Source: Reticulascus tulasneorum (lineage: Eukaryota > Ascomycota > Sordariomycetes > Glomerellales > Reticulascaceae). From it: a stretch of 64,000 nucleotides of DNA. The notes under the pieces are model-generated. The model saw only the letters and a program-made list of their open reading frames with translations, searched no databases and was not told where the DNA came from. The DNA lies in NCBI GenBank assembly GCA_001557505.1, contig LSAX01000003.1, forward strand, positions 806,001 to 870,000. The letters are read 5' to 3'. This document shows, piece by piece, positions 1 to 9,852 of the stretch; position 1 is the stretch's first letter, and the number at the start of each line of letters is the position of its first letter. A program made the position numbers and the translations under genes.

Positions 1-1
1 G

Positions 2-1525
2 CTTGAAGACCCTCCCTTCCCAGAGTTGGTTGACATCCAGTCACCCATCTTCCCAGCCACGGCAGACATTGTCATCATCGGCACGGGCATCACTGGCGCG
101 GCTACTGCTCGATCTCTTCTCCACCAGAGCGATTCCGACGCCAGTGTTCCTCCGCCTAGGATCGTGGTCCTCGACGCAAGACAGCTGTGTGCCGGCGCCA
201 CCGGACGAAATGGCGGGCACATCAAGGCGAGCCCGCACGAGATGTTCCACCGGCTGCGGAGATTCACCTCCCCCGAACGAGCTGCCAGGCTAGTGCGGTT
301 CCAGTTCGGGGTTATGAATGCCTTGATGGAGGTCTCCGCAGAGAAAGGTAGGGAAATCGCAGAGTTTAGGAGAGTGGAGACGGTGGATTTGTTCTTGGAC
401 GGTGAAAGCTTTACCAAGGCGAAGAATCAGGTTCATGAACTCAAGGAGTGGGTTCCAGAGTGGGAGATTCTGTGCTGGGACAAGGATGAAGCGAGGAAGG
501 TCAGTAGTTTGACTGTTGGAAGGGGGATGAAATGGCGACCCAATACTGATTTTGAGTAGAAGTTCGAGGTTGGTGAGCACGTTGTTGGTGCGCTGTCTTA
601 TCAAGCTGGGGCAATATGGCCCTACCGGCTTGTTGCGTCTGTATGGAAGGACTTGCTGGACGAGAATTCTTCGCACCTTTCCATTGAAACCAGCACGCCA
701 GTCATTTCTATCGAGGCCAAGACTTCCTCATCCCACCCCTATCAGCTCAAAACTCCGAGGGGCACGATCCAAACCCGCCATGTAGTCCACGCCACCAACG
801 GCCACGCCTCAAACTTCATCCCGGGAATACGAGGGAAGCTCTGCGGCATCAAGGCGCATATGACAGCCCAGATACCGGGGCCTTCCTTCCCGAACAAGGA
901 CGGCTTGCGATCGTGGAGTGTTATATACGGAACCTCGTTTGACTATATCACGCAGCGGCCGGGTGTGAATGGCGAGCCGGGGGACATCATGCTTGGAGGA
1001 GGGTTCCACCGCTCATGGGCGCAGGGCCTGGACATGATAGGCAACTATGACGATGGCAGTACGGACGGACTTACGGTGGCTCACTGTGCCGGCGTGCTCG
1101 ACGCCGTGTTCGGGAAGCGGTGGGAGGGGAAGGTGAAGAGCGAGTGGAGCGGGATCCTGACCGCTACGGGAGATATGCGGCCGTTTGTTGGACGGCTGGA
1201 CGAGAGCCTCACCAAAAGGTCACTGAAAGGGTGGAGGATGGATACGCAGGATAAGTCTTGGAGTCCATTGGCGACGACCAAGCGTGCGGTCGAGGCGGGG
1301 GAATGGATCTCGGCGGGCTATTGTGGCGATGGGATGGTTTGGGCCTGGCTCTGCGGGACGGCTTTGGGGATCATGATTGCGGGAGCCGATGAAGAGGTGT
1401 TGGATCCAGTTTCTGGACGACCTGGAGGGAGATTGATGGAGTGGTTTCCTGAGGATTTATTGATCACACCGGAGAGGGTCAAGAAGGCGGATCTGAGTAA
1501 CCTGGCCGATGAGGTGGTCGTGTAA
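2..1525 (+). CDS. FAD-dependent oxidoreductase (DAO family), 5' end outside window
   Basis: Probable FAD-dependent amine/amino-acid oxidase-type enzyme of the DAO superfamily. Exons 2-499 and 560-1525. The frame is open to the left edge and has no ATG before the FAD motif, so the true start lies outside the window; at least 487 residues are visible. The N-terminal Rossmann fingerprint DIVIIGTGITGAATARSLL (GxGxxG) follows a short leader. The typical DAO ATGRNGGH segment and a C-terminal GYCGDGMVWAW segment are present. The intron (GTCAGT..TAG, 60 bp) is in phase 0 and restores KFEVGEHVVGALSYQAGA. No signal peptide can be judged. The substrate cannot be told; many fungal paralogues exist. It is followed on the same strand by a nitrilase, which may point to nitrogen-compound catabolism (inference). 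Confidence 0.85.
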
Positions 1526-2190
1526 GTCTAATATTACCATGGGCGGATCGGATATACCATTCGGCACGACATCTCTTCCCATCATCCTTGCAAGCCTCCA
1601 GAAAGTGTTGCGAAATGCCGTTCACTTCTCAACCCATCAATTTGCGTCAAAACATCGCCTCTTCTACCCCGGATTTGCTCGTAGCCTCATAACAGCTGCC
1701 CTTCGCCATAAACCCTTCCAGTATCAGGCCGGACACACGTTGCACTGTCCAGATCCTTACCATCCCCGAGTCTTCCGATTGAGGCTTGCCGGACCCAGGT
1801 GCAGTTACGAAGGCTCGATGGCAGAACATGCAACGGGTCGGGTCCATGAGAGATGGGACCCCCACGGCTGTGAGGTTGTAGACGGTAATAATGAACCCCG
1901 CATTCACGGAAAGCTTCATTCATCAACTGACTGCTCCGCTGCGGGGTAACGTGGCGTAGTCAGCACTTCCGTCCAAGATGTGAGGTAATACCAAAGGGCA
2001 AACCTTAAGCTTCCGCAGTTTGGCGAGTTTGTAAGACATTTCCGTATTATCCGTTGCCTCGTCAGATCTCAACTGCTCAAGCCCCCAAGCCTTCAAGAGG
2101 TTTACCGTCTACTGTAATCTGCAATTCCCTGCAAACCGTCCGAACCTCAAAGAGCCGGATCGTTCGAGCACTCTGAGACTGCCCCCCACG
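1526..2190. other. Intergenic spacer, nitrilase promoter region
   Basis: It contains the 3' flank of the oxidoreductase and the presumed promoter and leader of the nitrilase. Open frames here (for example 1509-1949) have no family signature and start inside or beside the upstream gene. No RNA gene or repeat was seen. Confidence 0.6.
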
Positions 2191-3833
2191 ATGACGACAA
2201 AAACCCCAACTCTCCGCCTCGGGACCGCATCCCCGGCAACGCAGGACACAACCGCCGCGACAATACGACAGCTTGCCGGCATTGCGCACCGCGCGAAGGG
2301 GCTGGGAGTGGATATCCTACTTCTCCCCGAGGCTTATATTGGCGGTTACCCGCGGGGTTCCAGTTTTGGATCCATTGTTGGAAACAGGACGGCGGAGGGT
2401 AGGGAGGAGTATCGGCAGTATTTCCGGCAGGCGATTGACCTCGGAGACACGGTCGATGGTGGAGCGGGCGCGGGGGACAAGTGGGTTCGCAGGGAGTTGG
2501 GTGGAGATGGGGAGAATGCCGCGGAGGGTGTAAGGGGCGATGGGACCAGGGAGGAGATCGAACGTATTGCAAAAGAGTCGGGTGTTTTCCTTGTTGTGGG
2601 CTGCATCGAGAAAGCCGGAGGTAGTCTGTATTGCGCCGTCGTCTACGTGGATCCCAAGAAGGGCATGGTAGGAAAGCGTCGCAAGGTAATGCCCGTAAGT
2701 CACCACCTTTCCTCACCAGCCAAACACATATTCTGTGCTTAAGCCCCTACTAAAACGGCGGTTCAGACGGCCAGCGAACGCGTTATTTGGGCCCAAGGCG
2801 CCCCGGCCACCCTCCGCGCCGTCAGCACGACCATCAAGGGCGTGCGGGTAAACCTCGCGGCCGCCATCTGCTGGGAGAGCTACATGCCGCTCCTCCGCCA
2901 GTCGCTTTACGCGCAGAACATCAACCTGTACCTTGCGCCGACGGCTGATGCCCGACACACGTGGCTGGGCTTGATGCAGACTGTTGCGGTCGAGGGGCGG
3001 TGTTTCGTAGTCAGTTCGAACATGGCGACGAGGAAGCCGGCAAAGAAGGAGCTGAGTGACTTCCGGACCAGTGAGCCCGTCACCGAGAGAATCGTGAAGA
3101 CCGGCGGGAGAAGAAACTCCTGTTTCACGGAGGATGGCTTCGAGATAGCACTGCCGAGTCCCGAAATCCCGAGATCGGTGAATGGGGATATTACTCCGTC
3201 TAAGCCGAAGGACTCCAAGCTTCGCCGGAATTCCTGCTTCACACAGGAAGGCTTCGAAATCGCCCTGCCTTCCGAGAGCCCGCGGCCGGTAAACGGCCAC
3301 AGACACGAACCAGCGGCCCGCCGCAACTCGTGCCTCACAGAAGAGGGCTTCGAGATCGCCCTCCCGAACCAGGACGACGTGCGCCTGCAGAAGCGGCGCA
3401 AGTCGGTGATCGTCGAGGACGGCCACGAGATCGTGCTCTGCTGCGACGAGGACGGCGACAAGATGCCCGCCAAAACGAACGGCCACTCCGCGACCGTGAG
3501 CCTGAGCGGGAGCGGGAGCGGGTTCACCTCGCCGCAGAGACGGAAGCAGAGGGGTGCGAAGGCGAGCGAGTGGACGTGTCGCGGGGGCTCGTGCATCGTC
3601 TCGCCGTTCGGGGATGTGCTGGCCGGCCCGCAGTGGGAGGACGACGAGGGCTTAGTGTGGACGGATGTGGACTTTGAGGATTGCATCCGGGGGAGGTTGG
3701 ATTTGGATACTGCGGGGAGTTATTCAAGGTGAGTCTCCCATAGTCTTGGTTTAGTGCGTTGCTGATGGTTTCTAGGAACGATGCATTCAAGTTCTCGGTT
3801 GAGGGGTTGAATCTTGACCCGTTGCCGTATTGA
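2191..3833 (+). CDS. Nitrilase / carbon-nitrogen hydrolase with internal repeat array
   Basis: C-N hydrolase of the nitrilase superfamily, predicted to hydrolyse a nitrile to an acid plus ammonia; the substrate is unknown. Exons 2191-2694, 2767-3728 and 3776-3833 (introns GTAAGT..CAG and GTGAGT..TAG) give 507 residues. The catalytic triad is visible: Glu47 in LLLPEAYIGGYPRG, Lys165 in KRRKVMPTASER and Cys203 in AAAICWESYMPL. The conserved tail FSVEGLNLDPLPY closes the protein. It is much longer than the usual 320-400 residues. One reason is a Gly/Glu-rich insert near residues 95-125. The main reason is four imperfect repeats of RRNSCFTEEGFEIALP type at residues about 283, 321, 353 and 378, inserted between the catalytic core and the C-terminal strand segment. 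The start ATG is the first in frame and precedes the beta-strand LRLGTASPA. It is cytosolic by lack of a signal. Confidence 0.93.
3109..3441 (+). repeat. Four degenerate in-frame repeats inside the nitrilase
   Basis: Copies start at 3109, 3223, 3319 and 3394. The first three read RRNSC(F/L)T(E/Q)(D/E)GFEIALP. The fourth reads RRKSVIVEDGHEIVLC, which as far as I recall is the form present in many fungal nitrilases. Linkers shorten from 22 to 16 to 9 residues. The frame is kept throughout. Confidence 0.9.
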
Positions 3834-4243
3834 TTTCGAACGTCTAGCTGCATAGGGATGGGAGAGCAGCTGAGACTTGTCCTCTGTGGGTTATTGACAG
3901 GTAAAAGTCGAGGATAACAGATTTCAGGAATGCTACAAAAATGGCGACTCTGCCGCCTCCGTTCGTCAGGTCAGGGTTTGGGAAAATGGGACTACTAATG
4001 GCGAGGTGAGACGTCATGACCGAGATTGTACGTTAATTGTTCTGGTCTGGTGATATGCCGTAATCAATAAACAGCCGAGGTATTCATTCAAGTCTGAAGT
4101 GCAACATGCTTCTCCAGTGCGCGTCTATGCGAAAACCTATTAACCCGCGTGGGTAACCCATACATTCCAAATGCAAACCGTATGGTACCAAACCAACCAA
4201 CCGAGGGCCAAGAGCCAATGCAAAATGTCACACAAACTCCCAT
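3834..4243. other. Convergent intergenic region
   Basis: This is the 3' flank of the nitrilase (+) facing the 3' end of the Ser-rich gene (-). An AATAAA-like sequence (TCAATAAAC near 4065) could serve 3' processing. No gene was seen. Confidence 0.5.
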
Positions 4244-5446
4244 CTAGCGATCCTCGTCCTTCTTTCCTCGCGAGACCCTCTCATCCCGCTCGTCGACACC
4301 GCCCTTCTCCATCATCTCCCGCGGGCTGGCCAGGGGACTTGTCATGCCGCCGATACTCCCGCTGATACTGTCCGCCCGGCCGTGTCCGAGAAATCCGCTG
4401 CGCACGCTGGCCCCATCTCCTACGATGCTCTGCTTGGCGTAGAAGCTGTTGCGTTCACTGGGTAGAGCCGGCGCTACGCCCGTTGCCGAGTAGATGCTCG
4501 TCCGCTCCGCGCCGGCAATGCGCGAGGTCTGCTGGTGGAGTCCTGGTGTCGCTGGCATGCCGGGAACATCGATGTTGGCGCTCAAGACGCTCAGCGGCAG
4601 GCTCTCACGGCTACCACCCCACAACGATGAAGGCGCAAGGGCGCGCACGGAAGCGTCGGTGTCGAAAGAACGGCGACGTCGACGCTTAGAAGAGGAGGCG
4701 AGTGTGAGGATGGAGGCGTTGTCCGTCAGGAGGTTGTTGGCTGTGGCGGTGCTGTAGGTGGTGGGACGGCCAGGGCCGGCGTCCCCTGCCAAGTGAGAGG
4801 GTATGGCGGACGCAGGCGATGCGGTGGGGAAGGGTTGGTTGAATTGTATGGATTGGGTATTTCCCTGCTGCGAGCTCTGCCCTGGATTGTTGGTCGACAA
4901 GTGAGCACCGTTTGGTGCCATGGATTGTATAGTTGTTAGGGTAGTGGTAAGAGAGCGAACCGATGGGGCAGGCGACGAAAATGTACTGTCTCCTCCTCTT
5001 CGTGAATCAACACCACCGCCGGCTGTCCGGCTCGTTCCTGCCACCGAGGAAGCTCTATGTGATGGCTCAGCGATAGAATTGGACGCCTCGTGGTCCGTTG
5101 ACACCGTCGGGGCCATCGATCTCCCACCCGCCGTCGGCGGAGCATGTCCATCCCGAGAAGACAGCCGCGACTGCCGTTCAAGTGATGTAGCGCTCCCACT
5201 TCGCGCTGTCGAGAACGAATACGAGCTGTTCTCCTGCTCAGCATGGTTTTCCTCGCCCGCCCTTCCTGACTGCGGATATGGATTGTTGTTCTTGGAGGTT
5301 CGCTTCTTCGCATGGATCTTGCGTTTCGAGTTCGAGTTCGAGTGGCGCACGCCACCATCGCCCAAGGAGCCCTTGAAGTTCGTGAGCTTCTTTACCCATG
5401 TTGAGAAGGGGCGACGTCGGCCCGTGCGATCGGGACGATCTGGCAT
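4244..5446 (-). CDS. Ser-rich, low-complexity conserved fungal protein
   Basis: A 400-residue protein with no membrane segment and no enzymatic motif that I recognise. It begins MPDRPDRTGRRRPFSTWVKKL. It continues with long Ser/Thr/Asn/Pro-rich stretches, a polybasic patch SSSKRRRRRSFDTDASVRAL in the middle, several RxxS-type blocks (SRESLPLS, SERNSFYAK) and a charged end RGKKDEDR. It is probably an intrinsically disordered, phosphorylated regulator (inference). From memory, relatives in filamentous ascomycetes carry an automatic 'cation channel polycystin' label, which nothing here supports. The start at 5446 is preferred over an in-frame ATG at 5575 because the interval has the look of a 5'-UTR intron (ATG|GTAAAT..GCTGACAG directly before AATG). 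It is divergent from MLH3. Confidence 0.75.
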   Translation of the reverse strand: MPDRPDRTGRRRPFSTWVKKLTNFKGSLGDGGVRHSNSNSKRKIHAKKRTSKNNNPYPQSGRAGEENHAEQENSSYSFSTARSGSATSLERQSRLSSRDGHAPPTAGGRSMAPTVSTDHEASNSIAEPSHRASSVAGTSRTAGGGVDSRRGGDSTFSSPAPSVRSLTTTLTTIQSMAPNGAHLSTNNPGQSSQQGNTQSIQFNQPFPTASPASAIPSHLAGDAGPGRPTTYSTATANNLLTDNASILTLASSSKRRRRRSFDTDASVRALAPSSLWGGSRESLPLSVLSANIDVPGMPATPGLHQQTSRIAGAERTSIYSATGVAPALPSERNSFYAKQSIVGDGASVRSGFLGHGRADSISGSIGGMTSPLASPREMMEKGGVDERDERVSRGKKDEDR

Positions 5447-6369
5447 TCTGTCAGCAGGATTGAAACGGAGGGATAGCCGTCGGAGCTGACGGCTAAGGAT
5501 TGTTGTGAGGCTGCATTGTGTATATCGGCGGGAGAAGGTACGGAGGAAGGAGAAGAATGCAGGAGGATTTACCATGAGGCTGCAGGGTTTCCGTGGTCGC
5601 CATTCGAGAGGAGGAGATGATTTGAGTTCGGGGACGGGTTAGGTAGCCAGGTTGCGGCTTGTCGCTCAAGGCGTTCGTCAAATGCAAGTGGTGGGATGTC
5701 GAGAAGGTTCCGGACACGAAAGAACGATTGGGCACGGTAGCACTGGCGTGATGAAACGGAACTGGGAGCTTGGAGAAGCGAAGACGACTTGGTCGAGGAA
5801 AGCGGTCGTCGTGTAGGTTGGTGTAGGTGTATGTGGAGGTCGACGAGTGACAGTCGGTCGGTCGGACACGGATGGTGTACGGAATAGGAAACGCAGAACC
5901 TTGGCACCTTAGACTGATCGGGTTGAGTAAATTAACAAGACAATTGGCGCCTACTCAACGTCAGTCGCTACCGTCATTTGAGTCCGAAGCATAAAACGAT
6001 CGGCTTCTCGAAAATAGCCTGATAAAGTGAACCCTCGAACTTTAGATCTGGAGGGGGTTACGCTGTCCATGAAGGCACCAACCAAAGGACCGCTGGGTGC
6101 ATAATTATGTGCTATACGAAGTAGTCCGTACCTAGGTACTCTATGTATGCCCGCGGACCCTTGCCAACCGGGCCGAGAATGCTGCGCCACGCACGTGACT
6201 GCTATTACACTATGTCATTTTAGTGGCGTCGTAACCAACAATGGTACATAAGGAAGAGTCGGGTTGCTAATTTGGTAGTTGAACCTGGCTGGGTACTCTT
6301 ATATATGCCGTTTAATAAGGTAGACCGTGGCGCAGCTCGTTATGTCAACTCAGATACCACTCGACTGCC
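5447..6369. promoter_or_regulatory. Divergent promoter region, Ser-rich gene / MLH3
   Basis: Head-to-head spacer of about 0.9 kb. It holds a perfect 12-bp palindrome GTACCTAGGTAC at 6128-6139 and a TATA-like TATATATGCC stretch near 6300, about 70 bp before the MLH3 ATG. Confidence 0.5.
5448..5572 (-). other. Probable 5'-UTR intron of the Ser-rich gene
   Basis: On the minus strand a donor GTAAAT, a branch-like GCTGAC and an acceptor CAG lie immediately before the ATG at 5446. Removing 125 bp joins an upstream ATG (5603) out of frame with the main ORF, so that ATG would be an upstream ORF. Confidence 0.5.
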
Positions 6370-9290
6370 ATGTCAATCAAGGTGCTGCCGGATGAAGTTG
6401 TTCAGCAAATCAAATCCTCCGTGGTCATCACGGCTCTGAACACTGTGATATGTGGTCTCGTCAAGAACTCCTTGGACGCCGGAGCGAACACTGTCAACGT
6501 TTCACTTGACTACTCCAGGGGAAACTGCTCTGTGGAAGATGACGGGCTAGGTGTTCTGCCAGCTGAATTCCGTGAAGGCGGTGGTCTTGGCAAGCTTCAT
6601 CGTGAGTGAGACCAGGTCTTTGGCTCTGGCCGGGTCTGACTTTTATGACCAGACACTTCGAGGTATCATTCGGCTAGTACAGTAAACTACCATGGCAGGA
6701 ATGGAGACTTTCTCGCGTCTTTGGCGGCACTGTCCTTGATCACCATCGCATCTCATCATCATCAGCACCACTCACACAATTCCATCACTCTCCACAACTC
6801 CAAGATTCTGAGCCGTAATACCCCTGCTTCACCGGAGCAGCGTCTATTGACTTTCGATCATGGGACTCGGGTAACAGTTCGGGACCTCTTTGGTTCTATG
6901 GCGGTCAGAGTGAAACAGAGAGCCGCCGCATCTGAGAAGGCAGCCGTTGATAGAGAATGGGGCCGCTTGGTTCGAGATGTCGTGGGCTTGCTGCTCGCAT
7001 GGCCGGTGGGTGTCTCGGTATCCTTGAGGGACAGTATCCACCATAATGAAATCCGTCTGAGGACAAATTTGAAGGCGAGCACAGGTGACGCGGCCTTGGT
7101 CTCGCGAGCCTCCAGGATCCTTGCCCATTCTGGTCTTGCAGACGCAGACGATCACGATTCCTGGGTCTCCGTTGGAGCATCCGCCGGGAACATCTCGATT
7201 GACGGCTGCTTATCGCTGAACCCAGTAGCGACTCGCCGTGCTCAGTTCATTAGCGTCGGTATCCAGCCCGTCACTAACGAGAGTGGCTCGAATGTGCTTT
7301 ACGATGAAATCAATCGCGTGTTTGACCAATCAAGCTTCGCATTGGACGAAGATGCGGCCGATTCGGAAGAGAACTTGGTAGGAAAAACATCGCCTTTTAA
7401 ATCGGCCGGGTTTACTGGCAGAGAGCTTCGATCGAGGAGAAGTCTAGAACGTTGGCCCATGTTTTATACGAGGATTACCTTGGCTCGACAATCTTCGTAT
7501 CGAACGTCGTCGGTTGATGATGTCCTAGACAATAGTGGACGGACTTTGTCTGAAATCATCGAACTTCTCAAGGTGGTGTGCTATGAATTTTTGAAGAAGC
7601 ATCACTTCCGGCCGAGGGCCGCAAATCCATCGGTGCGAAAATCGACTGGTCTTGATATAAATGCTCCAACAGTCAAGGACTTACGTGGAAGGACTTCCGA
7701 CAACCCTCCAAAGACCAGTTCCAACGGCAGAAAAAGCCGTTCGCAAACAACAACCCCAGTTCCTCGACCAGACTCCCCTTTCGACTTTTGGCAGCGAGTC
7801 AAGGTTGGAAAAGTTGCGCAGGAGCTGCCAAAAAGGGCTCCCTTGGCCTTCCAGATTCCTGGCTCGGCATCTTCAGCCGATACCAAATCGAGAAACCAGG
7901 CACCTACGACAATTGGACAACTGCAGCATTCTATTCGTTTAGTTGACAGATCTGGGAACCTTACAAGACGCCCGTTCGACGTTCCGAACCCACGGATCGA
8001 AGAGACGCGGTGGAAAAGTCCGCCGACGCAGCTCCAAACAGCAACGCCACATGCACCTCATATTCTGGAAGCGCCCACGGTTATCGAAGGCGCTCAAGAA
8101 GCCGATTCTGTATCTCAGAATACCATAGGTACGCTCTATGAATCTGTCTCAGGCGAACTGGCGGTATCCCTGCAAACCACTCTACCCACACGGATCTGGC
8201 TCGACAAGAATAGACAAGGCAACAGAGAAACCAGCAAACAATTGAGCGATCTGATACCGGCTTGGAAGAATCCCGTTTTTGAGCCTACAGAGCCTGCCGT
8301 ACCTCGAATTAACCATGATCACAATCCGGGGGTCGGCAGCAATGTGGGAAGAGGAGTCTGTGCACATATTTCGACGAGCGTAGGCCTCGATGTATCTACT
8401 GTCAGTCTGCAAGGACGACTGTCCAAGAACGCCTTATCGGAGGCGGAAGTCATTTCACAAGTCGACAAGAAATTCATTCTGGTCAAGCTTCGCCTAGAGC
8501 TGGCAAAGCAAGTCGAAAGTGTGGCAGACAGAGATGACTCTAACACGGTAATGGTAATCATCGATCAGCATGCGGCGGATGAAAGGTGTCGACTAGAGTC
8601 TCTTATGAGGGACTATTTCCCTGGCATAGGAGAACATCCCGCCAAGGCGCGGACCCAAATGCTTGACAGACCTTTACGGTTCGAGCTTTCTATGAAGGAG
8701 GCTAGTTTACTGCGACGCTTTTCCAAACACTTCGAGTACTGGGGCATTTCATACCAGCTTGAGCCAGATAGTCGGCATGACAGCGACTCCCACGCGAAGG
8801 TACTCCTGATTAGTCTACCACCAAGTATCTTGGAGAGGTGCAAACAAGAGCCGAAACTTGTGACGGATCTTCTCCGGAATGAGATTTGGAAACTCGATGA
8901 GGAAGGGGGAAGTAGAAGCAAACCTATAGAAGCTGTCAACGGGAGACATGGTTTCGAGCATGCTTGGGTGTCCAACTTCCAGGGATGTCCACAAGGGATA
9001 CTAGACATGCTCAACTCTAGATCCTGTCGAAGTAAGTGTCGTCCGACTGGTTGGTATTCCCCTTCATATGCTCACACTCACCAGGTGCCATCATGTTCAA
9101 CGACCCTCTTTCGCATGATCAATGTACCAGTCTCCTGCAGGAGCTGGCAGAGTGTGCTTTCCCCTTCCAATGTGCTCATGGGAGGCCTTCTATGGTCCCT
9201 TTGGTGGATTTCCACAATTTCAGGACCAATGTTGCCATGGAGGAACGGGGCACAGGCAGTTTCGGGAGCAGAATCAACAACTGGCCCTAG
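6370..9290 (+). CDS. MLH3: DNA mismatch repair protein MLH3 (MutL family)
   Basis: MutL homologue acting with MLH1 as the MutL-gamma endonuclease in meiotic crossover resolution and in part of mismatch repair; nuclear. Exons 6370-6601, 6653-9031 and 9085-9290 (introns GTGAGT..CAG and GTAAGT..CAG) give 938 residues. The N-terminal GHKL region holds KNSLDAGA with Asn33, VEDDGLG, and GGGLGKLHHTSRYHS across the first intron, followed by GTRVTVRDLF. The C-terminal endonuclease metal motif DQHAADERCRLE (DQHA-x2-E-x4-E) is at about residues 715-726, and the terminal CAHGRP zinc-site motif is near the end. The middle is a long poorly conserved linker, as usual for the family. Odd point: the residue four before Asn33, normally the catalytic Glu, is Gly29. 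The second exon ends in the codon split SRS|AIMFND. Confidence 0.95.
8563..8598 (+). other. MLH3: MLH3 endonuclease metal-binding motif
   Basis: It encodes DQHAADERCRLE, matching the DQHA(x)2E(x)4E signature of endonucleolytic MutL proteins, so nuclease activity is expected to be intact. Confidence 0.9.
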
Positions 9291-9852
9291 GTCAACATGT
9301 CTCGTTAAAGGACCACCTGACCAAATTAAGCTTCGGACTCATGGATCTCCCTTTGTTGTGCCGTGATCCCTTCTTTGTTTTTAATGCCGTCGACATTTCT
9401 ATGCCCACACTATTGTATTGCAGTCCCTGTGAAGCTCTCAACCGTAAGTAGGAAATATGAATAAGCGCAAAACGTTATCTGTGATTCGCACATCGTAAAG
9501 ACGCAGAAGTGGGAAATTAAAGAAACATCTGGTGTCCGGAATCATGTTATCAAGCATTCAAATTGTGAAGCCTAGCTTTGTCCTCAGCATTATGTAGTGG
9601 TAGTCAAATAAATCGATATTCTCTCACTTAGGTTGTTCCTGGAATTGCACTAGCCACAAAGTGGCGCAAGGCAGCGGCTTAAGCTTGGAGCTCCCCCACA
9701 CAGCAGATCGGCGTCAATCGTCATGCTGCTGCGAGGCGAATGAACCCTCCTTACCATCTACAACGAACACCGACTCTGCCACCTTGAAATTCTATTGACG
9801 TGAGGCAGCCAGCGTTCATTACAATTTCCAGCGGGTACTGGGAGATGTAGCA
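9291..9852. other. Spacer between MLH3 and VPS11
   Basis: It holds the MLH3 3' flank and the VPS11 promoter on the same strand. It is relatively AT-rich in its first half (GTCAAATAAATCG near 9602). No gene or RNA was seen. Confidence 0.5.
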
